Shown here: positions 24,191-33,025 of the stretch, in pieces
How the letters are laid out: every line of letters begins with the position of its first letter
Numbering within the stretch: position 1 is the first letter of the stretch
Assembly (NCBI RefSeq): GCF_003480255.1
Contig: NZ_QUIN01000006.1
Location: forward strand, 1 to 64,000
DNA: 64,000 bases
Origin: Erysipelatoclostridium sp. AM42-17
GTDB lineage: Bacteria > Bacillota_I > Bacilli_A > Erysipelotrichales > Coprobacillaceae
Direction of reading: 5' to 3'
Notes under the pieces: model-generated
What the model was told of the DNA's origin: nothing
The model's input: the letters and a program-made list of their open reading frames with translations, nothing else
Database searches by the model: none
Position numbers and translations under genes: made by a program

Positions 24191-25204
24191 ATGGCAGTAA
24201 AAGTAGCAATTAATGGATTCGGACGTATCGGACGTCTTGCATTCAGACAAATGTTTAACGCTGAAGGATATGAAGTAGTTGCAATCAACGACTTAACTGA
24301 TCCTAAAATGTTAGCACATTTATTAAAATATGATTCAGCACAAGGTAAATATGCTTTAGCTGATACAGTAAAAGCTGGTGAAGGATCAATCACAGTAGAT
24401 GGTAAAGAAATTAAAATCTACGCAGAAGCTGATGCTTCAAAATTACCTTGGGGAGATTTAGGAGTAGACGTAGTATTAGAATGTACTGGTTTCTACACTT
24501 CTAAAGCTAAATCTCAAGCTCATATCGATGCAGGAGCTAAAAAAGTTGTTATCTCTGCACCAGCAGGAAATGACTTACCAACAGTTGTATTCGGTGTAAA
24601 CGAAGGTGTATTAACTGCAGAAGACAAAATCATCTCAGCAGCTTCATGTACAACTAACTGTTTAGCACCAATGGCTAACGCTTTAAATAACTTAGCTCCA
24701 ATCAAATCAGGTATCATGTTAACAGTACATGCTTACACTGGTGACCAAATGGTATTAGATGGACCTCATAGAAAAGGTGACTTAAGAAGAGCTCGTGCAG
24801 CTGCAGTAAATATCGTACCTAACTCAACAGGTGCTGCAAAAGCAATCGGATTAGTTATCCCAGAATTAAACGGAAAATTAATCGGTTCTGCACAACGTGT
24901 ACCAGTTCCAACTGGATCAACTACTATCTTAACTTCAGTTGTTGAAGGTGAAGTAACAGTTGAACAAGTTAACGCAGCTATGAAAGCAGCAACAACTCCA
25001 TCATTCGGATATACTGAAGAATTATTAGTATCTTCTGATATCGTTGGTATGACTTATGGATCATTATTCGATGCAACTCAAACTATGGTTAAACCATTAG
25101 ACAACGGAACTACTGAAGTTCAAACAGTTGCTTGGTATGACAACGAAAACTCATATACTTCTAACATGGTTAGAACTATTAAATATTTCGCTGAATTAGC
25201 ATAA
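24191..25204 (+). CDS. gapA: Glyceraldehyde-3-phosphate dehydrogenase
   Basis: 337 residues from the ATG behind AAGGAGGA; an in-frame ATG at 24140 lies inside the promoter. The NAD fold starts [16 protein letters not shown], the catalytic Cys153 is in [13 protein letters not shown] and the C-terminus has [15 protein letters not shown]. It converts glyceraldehyde 3-phosphate to 1,3-bisphosphoglycerate in glycolysis. The codon choice is more uniform than in neighbouring genes, fitting high expression. It is not linked to pgk, which lies at 63432. Confidence 0.97.
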   Translation: MAVKVAINGFGRIGRLAFRQMFNAEGYEVVAINDLTDPKMLAHLLKYDSAQGKYALADTVKAGEGSITVDGKEIKIYAEADASKLPWGDLGVDVVLECTGFYTSKAKSQAHIDAGAKKVVISAPAGNDLPTVVFGVNEGVLTAEDKIISAASCTTNCLAPMANALNNLAPIKSGIMLTVHAYTGDQMVLDGPHRKGDLRRARAAAVNIVPNSTGAAKAIGLVIPELNGKLIGSAQRVPVPTGSTTILTSVVEGEVTVEQVNAAMKAATTPSFGYTEELLVSSDIVGMTYGSLFDATQTMVKPLDNGTTEVQTVAWYDNENSYTSNMVRTIKYFAELA

Positions 25205-25223
25205 TCCAATTGTGAAACAACAA

Positions 25224-25256
25224 AAAGGGATCTTGAAAAATAAGATTCCTTTTTTT
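25224..25256 (+). terminator. Intrinsic terminator after gap
   Basis: AAAGGGATCTT and AAGATTCCTTT pair with one wobble and precede a run of T. Confidence 0.8.
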
Positions 25257-25269
25257 GTGTCTTATAACT

Positions 25270-25304
25270 AACTCATAAATCAAAGTGTTTTTGGTTTGTG
25301 AGTT
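25270..25304 (+). other. Second hairpin in the gap-metQ intergenic region
   Basis: AACTCATAAATCAA pairs with TTGGTTTGTGAGTT (two G-T wobbles) around a seven-base loop and is followed by TTATTTT. It may be a back-up terminator. Confidence 0.55.
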
Positions 25305-25334
25305 TTATTTTGAATGAAAAATATATAAAAACTA

Positions 25335-25363
25335 TTGACATCTAATTCATATAGGTTTAATAT
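25335..25363 (+). promoter_or_regulatory. Promoter of the metQNI leader
   Basis: TTGACA (25335-25340), 17-base spacer, TAATAT (25358-25363). Confidence 0.65.
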
Positions 25364-25369
25364 GAATTA
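25343..25369. promoter_or_regulatory. Inverted repeat within the metQNI promoter
   Basis: TAATTCATAT and ATATGAATTA are perfect 10-base arms separated by seven bases. They start three bases after the -35 box and cover the -10 box, the place for a repressor. This would add transcriptional control to the T-box. Confidence 0.5.
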
Positions 25370-25370
25370 C

Positions 25371-25635
25371 GCAATACAACAAAGACATTGAAAAGGAAAG
25401 TAATTTATCAAACATGCATAGAGAATTCTTGGTTGGTGAAAAAGAAAGATGAATGATAAACGAAGATGGCCTTGGAGTTGCATACCGAACCTGATTACAG
25501 GCTAGGCTATGACGGTTTCACCCGTTACAGTGATAGAGTATGATAGTACTCGATGAGGAAATAATTGTGAAATTATTTTAAATTAAGGTGGTAACACGGG
25601 GTATAACTCGTCCTTTAGATAAGGATGAGTTTTTT
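25371..25635 (+). promoter_or_regulatory. T-box leader, methionine type
   Basis: The leader has the stem I AGAGAATTC...GGTTGGTG region, the T-box core AAGGTGGTAACACGG (25585-25599) and a terminator AACTCGTCCTT/AAGGATGAGTT with T tail (25605-25635). Aligned to the leucine T-box of this window at GAGT, the specifier is ATG (25466-25468), methionine, which agrees with metQNI downstream. Uncharged tRNA-Met should favour the antiterminator. Confidence 0.9.
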
Positions 25636-25673
25636 GTTTGTTGTGTTGAAAATAAACGAGGGGGAAAATAAAA

Positions 25674-26486
25674 ATGAAAAAAGGATTAAAATTATTATTA
25701 TCGGCAGCATTTGCATTAACACTTGCAGGATGCGCTAATGGGTCATCAAATGATGATAAAACAATTAAAGTAGGAGCAACAGCAATACCACATGCACAAA
25801 TTCTCAATGATGTGGTAAAGGATGAATTAAAAGATAAAGGGTATAAATTAAAAGTAGTAGAATTTACTGATTATGTTAAACCTAATACTTCTTTAGAAGA
25901 TGGAGATTTAGATGCAAACTATTTCCAAACTTTATCTTATTTACAAGCTCAAAATAAACAAAGAGGTTTGCATTTAAAAGCGGTAGCAGGAATTCATTAT
26001 GAAGCAATGGGAATTTATTCTCAAGATATTAAATCATTAGATGATATTAAAGATGGAGCTTCTATTGCTATTCCAAACGATACTTCTAATGAATCAAGAG
26101 CGTTAGCTTTATTACAAAAACAAGGTTTAATTAAGTTAAACAATGATAAAAATTATAACTTACAAAGCATTACTTCAAATCCACACAATTATCAATTTAA
26201 AGAATTAGAAGCAGCTAATTTACCTAATAACTTACCAGATGTAGATGTAGCGGTTATTAATGGTAACTATGCTTTAGAACATAACTTAGGAGATAAAGCA
26301 AATGTCTTAGTAGCAGAAGATTTCACTGATCAAGAAGCTAAACCATATATTAATTATTTAGTAGTTAAAGAAGGAAATGAAAAATCTGCTAAAACAAAAG
26401 CATTAAAGAAAGCATTACAATCAGATGCAGTAAAAGAATATATTAAAAAATATAAAGGTTCTGTAAAAGACGTATTTACTGATTAA
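25674..26486 (+). CDS. metQ: Methionine ABC transporter substrate-binding lipoprotein
   Basis: 270 residues with a lipoprotein signal ending LTLAGC (Cys20). The NlpA/MetQ pattern follows: IKVGATAIPHAQILNDV, EFTDYVKPNTSLEDGDLDANYFQTL and VDVAVINGNYALE. It captures methionine outside the membrane for MetNI. First gene after the methionine T-box, with the site GAGGGGG (25658-25664). Confidence 0.95.
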   Translation: MKKGLKLLLSAAFALTLAGCANGSSNDDKTIKVGATAIPHAQILNDVVKDELKDKGYKLKVVEFTDYVKPNTSLEDGDLDANYFQTLSYLQAQNKQRGLHLKAVAGIHYEAMGIYSQDIKSLDDIKDGASIAIPNDTSNESRALALLQKQGLIKLNNDKNYNLQSITSNPHNYQFKELEAANLPNNLPDVDVAVINGNYALEHNLGDKANVLVAEDFTDQEAKPYINYLVVKEGNEKSAKTKALKKALQSDAVKEYIKKYKGSVKDVFTD

Positions 26487-26527
26487 TGATAAGGGCTGAT
26501 GTTTACAATTTGAAAGGAACATATAAA

Positions 26528-27496
26528 ATGATAGAAATAAAGAATTTATATAAAAGTTATGAACAATTAGAAGTGCTTAATGATATTTCTTTTAACATTG
26601 ATAAGGGTGATATCTTTGGTATTATTGGTCAAAGTGGTGCAGGTAAATCAACATTATTACGTTGTCTCAATGGTTTAGAAACCTTTCAAAAAGGAGAAGT
26701 CATTGTAGATCATCAGCCCATATCATCATTAAACAAAAAAGAGTTAAGTTATATTCAAAAAGAAATGGGAATGATTTTTCAAAACTTCAACTTATTAAAT
26801 CGTTTAAATGTTTATGATAATATTGCTTTACCATTAAAGTTTTGGAAACAAAACCCTAAAAGTGAAGAAAATAAAAAAAGAATAGATGAATTATTAAAGT
26901 TAGTAGGTTTAGAGGATAAAAGCCAAGCATATCCTCGTCAATTAAGTGGAGGTCAAAAACAAAGAGTCGCTATTGCTAGAGCGTTAGTCTTAAATCCTAA
27001 GATTCTGTTGTGTGATGAAGCGACATCAGCTTTAGATCCACAAATTACAAGAGATATTCTTAACTTACTACAAAAAATCAATAAAGAATTGGATATTACT
27101 ATTGTTGTAGTAACCCATCAAATGGAAGTCATTAAACAAATTTGTAATAAAGTTGCTTTTTTAAAGGATGGACATGTTTTATCAGTAGGAAAACCTGAAG
27201 ATTTATTTGTAGGACCTGATAAAGAAATACAAAAATTTATCGGTGATGATATAGAAATTTTACCTACTACAGGAAAGAATATTAAATTATTCTTTACTAA
27301 TAATAATGCTAAATCACATACGATTACTGATTTAGCGAGAACTTTAAATATTGATTTTGATATTTGCCAAGGTAAATTAGAAAACTTTAGAGGTTCAATG
27401 TTAGGAAGTTTAATTATTAATGTTGAATTAGCTGATTATCCAGCAGTACAACAATATTTAAATGATCATCAAATTGGATGGGAGGAAATAGGATGA
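26528..27496 (+). CDS. metN: Methionine ABC transporter ATPase
   Basis: 322 residues from the ATG with GAAAGGA upstream; a longer in-frame start at 26486 lacks a site. Walker A is GQSGAGKST, signature LSGGQKQRVAIARAL, Walker B ILLCDEATSALD. The C-terminal NIL domain (KNIKLFFTNNNAKSH onward to the end) is the regulatory methionine-binding domain found in MetN. It pairs with MetI, whose ATG overlaps its stop by 4 bases. Confidence 0.95.
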   Translation: MIEIKNLYKSYEQLEVLNDISFNIDKGDIFGIIGQSGAGKSTLLRCLNGLETFQKGEVIVDHQPISSLNKKELSYIQKEMGMIFQNFNLLNRLNVYDNIALPLKFWKQNPKSEENKKRIDELLKLVGLEDKSQAYPRQLSGGQKQRVAIARALVLNPKILLCDEATSALDPQITRDILNLLQKINKELDITIVVVTHQMEVIKQICNKVAFLKDGHVLSVGKPEDLFVGPDKEIQKFIGDDIEILPTTGKNIKLFFTNNNAKSHTITDLARTLNIDFDICQGKLENFRGSMLGSLIINVELADYPAVQQYLNDHQIGWEEIG

Positions 27497-28128
27497 GTGA
27501 AGTATTAATACAAGCCACATATGAAACATTATATATGGTTTTAGGTTCAACGTTCTTTGCAGTGATTTTAGGTTTTATTCCGGCTATTGTTTTAACATTA
27601 ACAGCACCGGAAGGATTAAAACCGAATAAAGTTGTTTATCATATTTTAGATGTCATTGTTAATGTTTTTAGAAGTTTCCCATTTGTGATCTTGATGGTTA
27701 TTGTGATCCCACTTACGAGATTAATTGCTGGTAAGGCTATTGGAACTACAGCAGCTTTAGTACCACTTACTATTTCAGCGATTCCTTTTGTTGCTAGAGT
27801 TATTGAAAGTGCCTTAAGAAGTGTTGATATTGGTTTGGTGGAAGCGGCGAGATCATTTGGTGCAAGTGATTTTCAAATTATTATCAGAGTTTACTTAAAA
27901 GAAGCCTTACCAGGTATTTTATCAGGCATTACTCTTACCATGATTAGTATTGTAGGCTATAGTGCAATGGGTGGTGCTTTGGGTGCCGGAGGAATTGGTG
28001 ATATTGCTATTCGTTATGGTTATCAGGCTTATCAAATACCTTATCTTATTGCCGCAAGTATTATTTTAATTATCTTTGTACAAATTATTCAATCTATTGG
28101 TAATCACTTATATAAGAAGTTATCTTAA
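27493..28128 (+). CDS. metI: Methionine ABC transporter permease
   Basis: 211 residues with five predicted membrane segments and the EAA loop VEAARSFGASDFQIIIRVYLKEALPG. The start is the ATG in ATGA overlapping metN, with GGAGGAA (27481-27487). It forms the channel of the MetNI importer, regulated through the T-box at 25371-25635. A terminator follows. Confidence 0.95.
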   Translation: MSEVLIQATYETLYMVLGSTFFAVILGFIPAIVLTLTAPEGLKPNKVVYHILDVIVNVFRSFPFVILMVIVIPLTRLIAGKAIGTTAALVPLTISAIPFVARVIESALRSVDIGLVEAARSFGASDFQIIIRVYLKEALPGILSGITLTMISIVGYSAMGGALGAGGIGDIAIRYGYQAYQIPYLIAASIILIIFVQIIQSIGNHLYKKLS

Positions 28129-28155
28129 AGGAAATCTTTTCAAGATTTCTTTTTT
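28127..28155 (+). terminator. Intrinsic terminator after metI
   Basis: AAGGAAATCTT and AAGATTTCTTT pair and run into T residues. Confidence 0.8.
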
Positions 28156-28243
28156 GTTTAAGTTCAAGTTGGTTATAATAAAATGTGTATCAAGCAAAGT
28201 ATTTTAATTGTAATTATGTTAAAATAAAAGGCGAGGTGATTCG

Positions 28244-29686
28244 ATGGATGATTTTATTAGACCACCAAAGAAGGTCGAAAAAAAGAAAGATAAACGTTTT
28301 GTAAAAGAAACGTTAATTATAATTGTTATTGTTATTTCTTTAGCGTTAGGTTTTGTTGCCGGTTATTTTTCTAAAAAGACAAATGTTGTTCATTCAACTA
28401 ATAAAAAAGGAGTCGTTGAAGAAGTTTATTCAACAATGAAAAATAATTGGGTGAATGCCAGTGGAGAAAAGGTAGATATAGAAACAGACGGTTTAAAAGG
28501 TTTTGTTGATGGCTTAGGTGATATTCATTCTAGTTACTTTACCAGCGATGAAGCTTCACAATTTAATGAAAGTGTTGGTGGTAACTACCAAGGAATAGGT
28601 GTAGGTTATACAATGGTTTCAGCAGGAGCGATGATTACTAAAGTCTACGATCATTCACCAGCCAGTGAACAAGATTTAAAAACAGGAGATATTTTAGTAA
28701 GTGCTAATGGACATCCTTTAGCTGGTTTAGATACTGATAAGGTGAAAGAATATGTACGTGGTAAACCGGACACTACTGTAGAATTAGGAATATTAAGGGG
28801 CAAAGAACAGTTTACTAAGACACTGACAAGAAAAGCTGTGGATACTTCTGTAAGTTATGAAATTCGTAATCAAGATGGAAAATCATTTGGTTATATTCAA
28901 ATGAGTACCTTTGGTACTGATACGGCTAATCAAGTTGAAGAAGCCCTTAAACAATTTAAAGAGAAAAACCTTACATCATTAGTTATTGATTTAAGAGATA
29001 ATGGTGGAGGTTATTTAAATGCAGCAGTAAATATTTTAGATTTATTTTTACCAAGTGATAAATGTATTTATCAAATGAAAGAAAAGAATAGTGCGACTAA
29101 AAAGTACTATGCTAAGACAGATCATTATTATCATTTTGATTATGGTTATATTTTAGTTAATGAAAATACAGCCAGTGCTTCAGAATTAACAGCAGGAACT
29201 TTACAAAATCAATTAGGATATAAGCTCATTGGAACAAAGACTTATGGTAAAGGAACAGCCCAAACACAATTAACTTTATCTGATGGATCAGTATTGAAAT
29301 ATACTTATGCTAAATGGATGTTACCTAATGGTAAATGTATTCATGGTAAAGGATTAACACCTGATATTAAAGTAGATAATGCAAGTTTATCTAATATTAC
29401 AATTAAGAAAATAAAAACACCATTACAAGTAGATCAAGTGAGTTCATCTGTTAAATCAATGCAAAAGATGTTAAAGATTTTAGGATATCAAGTCGATCGT
29501 GAAGATGGTTATTTTTCTCAAGCATCTATGAGTGCTTTACAACAATTTGAAAAAGATAACAACTTAACTGAAGATGGCACATATAGCGAAGATGATAAGT
29601 TAATGTTGATTGCGAGAGTAATGACCTATATTCAAGATCAAAGCCATGATCAACAATATGCACGTTTACTACAAGAAATGCAATAG
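28244..29686 (+). CDS. S41-family C-terminal processing protease (CtpA-like)
   Basis: 480 residues. One N-terminal membrane helix (about 25-46) anchors an outside-facing protease. A PDZ domain ([24 protein letters not shown] region) leads to the S41 domain with catalytic Ser in [17 protein letters not shown] and Lys in [12 protein letters not shown] peptidoglycan-binding-like repeat ([23 protein letters not shown]) lies at the C-terminus, as in the CtpA/CtpB group. Targets are unknown. It is the first gene before uvrB, 11 bases apart; an extended -10-like TGTTAAAAT (28217-28225) may be its promoter. Confidence 0.92.
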   Translation: MDDFIRPPKKVEKKKDKRFVKETLIIIVIVISLALGFVAGYFSKKTNVVHSTNKKGVVEEVYSTMKNNWVNASGEKVDIETDGLKGFVDGLGDIHSSYFTSDEASQFNESVGGNYQGIGVGYTMVSAGAMITKVYDHSPASEQDLKTGDILVSANGHPLAGLDTDKVKEYVRGKPDTTVELGILRGKEQFTKTLTRKAVDTSVSYEIRNQDGKSFGYIQMSTFGTDTANQVEEALKQFKEKNLTSLVIDLRDNGGGYLNAAVNILDLFLPSDKCIYQMKEKNSATKKYYAKTDHYYHFDYGYILVNENTASASELTAGTLQNQLGYKLIGTKTYGKGTAQTQLTLSDGSVLKYTYAKWMLPNGKCIHGKGLTPDIKVDNASLSNITIKKIKTPLQVDQVSSSVKSMQKMLKILGYQVDREDGYFSQASMSALQQFEKDNNLTEDGTYSEDDKLMLIARVMTYIQDQSHDQQYARLLQEMQ

Positions 29687-29697
29687 GAGGAAAGCCT

Positions 29698-31671
29698 ATG
29701 GAAAAATTTAAACTGGTATCTGATTATCAACCCATGGGAGATCAACCAGAAGCAATAGAAGAATTAGTAGCGGGAATTGAAGCCGGAAAAAAAGAACAAG
29801 TTTTACTTGGGGGAACAGGAACAGGGAAAACGTTTACTGTTTCTAATGTGATTGCGAGAGTGAATAAGCCTACTTTGGTTTTGGCACACAATAAAACGTT
29901 AGCTGGACAATTATATTCGGAATTAAAAGAATTCTTTCCTGAAAATAGAGTAGAATACTTTGTTTCTAACTTTGATTTTTATCAACCGGAAGCCTATATT
30001 CCTGGACGTGATTTATATATTGATAAAAATGCTAAAACAAACTATGAAATAGAAATGCTAAGAAGTGCAGCAATGAATTCTTTAATTGAAAGAAAAGATG
30101 TCATTGTTGTGGCTTCGGTGGCTTCTATTTATGGACTAGGAAACCCCGAACAATATAAAGAAATGATTTTTTCATTAAGAGTGGATCAAGAAATAGATCG
30201 CAGGGAATTATTAACCTTTTTAGTAGATCGTCAGTATCAAAGAAATGATATTGAACAGAGTAAAGGAACTTTTAGAGTTCGTGGTGATGTAATTGAAATT
30301 GTACCGGGTCATACAGAGTCTTATTTGATTAGAATAGAATTATTTGGTGATACTGTAGAACGGATTTGTGAAGTAGATCCATTAACAGGACATGTCCTTG
30401 GCAGTTACAATACTTATACTATTTATCCGGCCTATGGCTATGTAACCAAAAAAGAACAAATGTTAAAGGCATGTGATACGATTAGTACAGAATTAGAAGA
30501 ACGTTTAAAAGAATTTAAAGCTGAATCGAAACTTCTTGAATATGAACGCCTTGAACAAAGAACACGTCATGACGTAGAAATGTTAAGAGAAGTGGGAATG
30601 TGTCCCGGAATTGAAAATTATTCTCGTCATATTGATGGCAGAAAAGCAGGACAAAGACCTTATACATTGATTGATTATTTCCCGGATGACTTTTTATTAG
30701 TTGTTGATGAAAGTCATGTCATGTTACCTCAAGTAAGAGGAATGTATAATGGCGATCGTAGTCGTAAAGAAACATTAGTAGAGTATGGTTTTCGTTTACC
30801 TAGTGCCTTAGATAATCGTCCTTTATATTTTGAAGAATTTGAATCATTGATTCATCAGGCTATTTATGTTTCAGCAACACCTGGTGATTATGAATTAGAA
30901 AAAGTGAATCATCATGTTGTTGAACAAATTATTAGACCAACAGGTTTATTAGATCCTTTAATTGAAGTCAGACCAATTGAAGGACAAGTAGATGATATCA
31001 TTGATGAAATCCATCAACGCATGGAAGTTAATGAAAGAGTGCTGATCACGACGCTTACAAAGAGAATGGCTGAAGATTTAAGTGCCTATCTAAAAGAATT
31101 AGGATTAAAAGTAGCGTATTTACATTCAGATACAAAGACATTAGAAAGAACGGAAATCTTAAGAGATTTACGTTTAGGTAAGTATGATGTTCTAGTAGGA
31201 ATCAACTTATTAAGAGAAGGGCTAGACTTACCAGAAGTATCACTGGTATGTATTTTAGACGCTGATAAGGAAGGTTTCTTAAGATCAAATCGTTCATTAA
31301 TTCAAACAATTGGACGTGCAGCCAGAAACAGTCATGGTAAGGTTATTATGTATGGTGATAAAATAACTGAATCAATGCAGTATGCGATTGATGAAACGAA
31401 TCGTCGTCGCCAAATCCAAGAAGCATATAATAAAGAACATCATATTATTCCACAAACTATTCGTAAAGAAATTCATGAAGCAATTCATGGTCAAGAAGTT
31501 ATTGATAATGCAAGTAGTTTAGTTAAAAAAGGTAAGAAAGCCAAAGCTCAAGATAAAAAGAAAGTGATTGCTGAACTTGAAAAACAAATGAAAGCAGCAG
31601 CAAAAGAATTAGACTTTGAAAGAGCAATGGAATTAAGAGATATGATGTTGGAGTTACAAGGTGAAAAATAG
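29698..31671 (+). CDS. uvrB: Excinuclease ABC subunit B
   Basis: 657 residues. Walker [13 protein letters not shown], the beta-hairpin region [13 protein letters not shown] ([19 protein letters not shown]), helicase motifs DESHVMLPQ and the C-terminal UVR motif ([26 protein letters not shown]) that contacts UvrC. It verifies DNA damage after UvrA loading in nucleotide excision repair. The uvrB-cca-uvrA order keeps the repair genes together around a tRNA-processing gene. Its 3' end overlaps the next gene by 11 bases. Confidence 0.97.
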   Translation: MEKFKLVSDYQPMGDQPEAIEELVAGIEAGKKEQVLLGGTGTGKTFTVSNVIARVNKPTLVLAHNKTLAGQLYSELKEFFPENRVEYFVSNFDFYQPEAYIPGRDLYIDKNAKTNYEIEMLRSAAMNSLIERKDVIVVASVASIYGLGNPEQYKEMIFSLRVDQEIDRRELLTFLVDRQYQRNDIEQSKGTFRVRGDVIEIVPGHTESYLIRIELFGDTVERICEVDPLTGHVLGSYNTYTIYPAYGYVTKKEQMLKACDTISTELEERLKEFKAESKLLEYERLEQRTRHDVEMLREVGMCPGIENYSRHIDGRKAGQRPYTLIDYFPDDFLLVVDESHVMLPQVRGMYNGDRSRKETLVEYGFRLPSALDNRPLYFEEFESLIHQAIYVSATPGDYELEKVNHHVVEQIIRPTGLLDPLIEVRPIEGQVDDIIDEIHQRMEVNERVLITTLTKRMAEDLSAYLKELGLKVAYLHSDTKTLERTEILRDLRLGKYDVLVGINLLREGLDLPEVSLVCILDADKEGFLRSNRSLIQTIGRAARNSHGKVIMYGDKITESMQYAIDETNRRRQIQEAYNKEHHIIPQTIRKEIHEAIHGQEVIDNASSLVKKGKKAKAQDKKKVIAELEKQMKAAAKELDFERAMELRDMMLELQGEK

Positions 31672-33025
31672 TTTTCAATTTGATGCATTTGAAAAGAAAG
31701 TACTGGATGATTTAGTTAAACATCATGCTAAACTTTATATTGTTGGTGGTGCGATAAGAGATTTAATTCTTTTTAATAAAACAAATCCTCATGATATAGA
31801 TATTGAAATTTATCATTTACCGATTGATGAATTGATTAAAATTTTATCTCAATATGGACATGTTCGTACTGTAGGTAAATCGTTTGGCATTGTCAAACTA
31901 GATACTTTACCTCGTTTTGATTTTGCCTTACCAAGGATAGAAGTAAAAACAGGACATACACATCGAGATTTTCAAGTTTCTCTTAATCCAGATATGGATT
32001 TAAAAGAGGCTTGTAGACGAAGAGATTTTACGATGAATAGTTTGATGTATGATTATCAAACACATCATATTTATGATTTTTTTGGTGGGATTGAAGATTT
32101 AAATCATCATGTTATTAAAATGATTGATGAAAAGTCTTTTCAAGAAGATCCTTTACGCATTTTAAGAGCAGCTCAATTTGCTTCAAGATTAGAAATGACT
32201 GTTGATATTCAAACTCAACAATTATGTAAAAAAATGATTCAAGCAGGAGCATTACAACATTTGAGTCATGAACGAATTGTAAGTGAATATAACAAACTAT
32301 TAATGAGTAACAAACCATCAATCGGGTTAAAATTCTTATTAAAAATCAATGGTTTATTTAAACCATTGATGGTTTTAAAAGATTGTCACCAAAGATTAGA
32401 CTATCATCCTGAAGATGATGTGATGTCGCATACATTATTAGTTGTAGACTTAGCAGCTTTATGTAAACATCATACGAGTTATCCTTTAGGCTTTATGTGG
32501 GGTGCTTTATTACATGATATTGGTAAACCACTTGTTACGACTTCTGATGGTAGAGCACCAGGACATAATGAAAGTGGTGTTCAAGTCTTTAATGAATACT
32601 TTGCCGGTATTTTACAAAATCAAAGACTCAATCAGTATGTGAAAACCATGATTTATTATCATATGCATTTAATGAATATGGCAAGGAATCATAGTCGTGA
32701 TTTTCGTTTTTATCAACTATTAAAGGGCATTGATGGGATTATGCCTTTAGAAGATTTAGTCTTGATTTCAAAATGTGATAAATTAGGTAGATATGATAAT
32801 CGACCAGAGACAATTAAATTACTGGATGATTTTATTGAAGATAAAACAAGTCGTTTAGGGAAAGAAGCTTTAAAACCAGTCATTACAGGAAAAGATTTAT
32901 TACCTTTAGGTATTCGGGGTTCCCAGTTTAAAGAATTATTAGATTGGGCTTATGAATTACAAATGAAAGGGCACGATAAATTTGATATAATGCATTTAAT
33001 AAAGGAGAAGTTAAATGGAAGATAA
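31661..33025 (+). CDS. CCA tRNA nucleotidyltransferase / poly(A) polymerase family with HD domain
   Basis: 454 residues starting at GTG inside the uvrB end (GGAG at 31650-31653). The nucleotidyltransferase domain has [13 protein letters not shown] and the metal-binding [23 protein letters not shown], the FFGGIEDL segment and [17 protein letters not shown] follow. A C-terminal HD domain ([12 protein letters not shown]) is present, as in class II enzymes with phosphohydrolase activity. It likely completes tRNA 3' ends. It lies between uvrB and uvrA with 11-base overlaps on both sides, so it belongs to the operon. Confidence 0.92.
   Translation: MKNSFQFDAFEKKVLDDLVKHHAKLYIVGGAIRDLILFNKTNPHDIDIEIYHLPIDELIKILSQYGHVRTVGKSFGIVKLDTLPRFDFALPRIEVKTGHTHRDFQVSLNPDMDLKEACRRRDFTMNSLMYDYQTHHIYDFFGGIEDLNHHVIKMIDEKSFQEDPLRILRAAQFASRLEMTVDIQTQQLCKKMIQAGALQHLSHERIVSEYNKLLMSNKPSIGLKFLLKINGLFKPLMVLKDCHQRLDYHPEDDVMSHTLLVVDLAALCKHHTSYPLGFMWGALLHDIGKPLVTTSDGRAPGHNESGVQVFNEYFAGILQNQRLNQYVKTMIYYHMHLMNMARNHSRDFRFYQLLKGIDGIMPLEDLVLISKCDKLGRYDNRPETIKLLDDFIEDKTSRLGKEALKPVITGKDLLPLGIRGSQFKELLDWAYELQMKGHDKFDIMHLIKEKLNGR

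Noticed and set aside
24145..24393. Minus-strand ORF of 82 codons within gap
   Set aside because: Lies wholly opposite the strongly coding gap gene, has no ribosome site and no recognisable motif; a codon-bias shadow.
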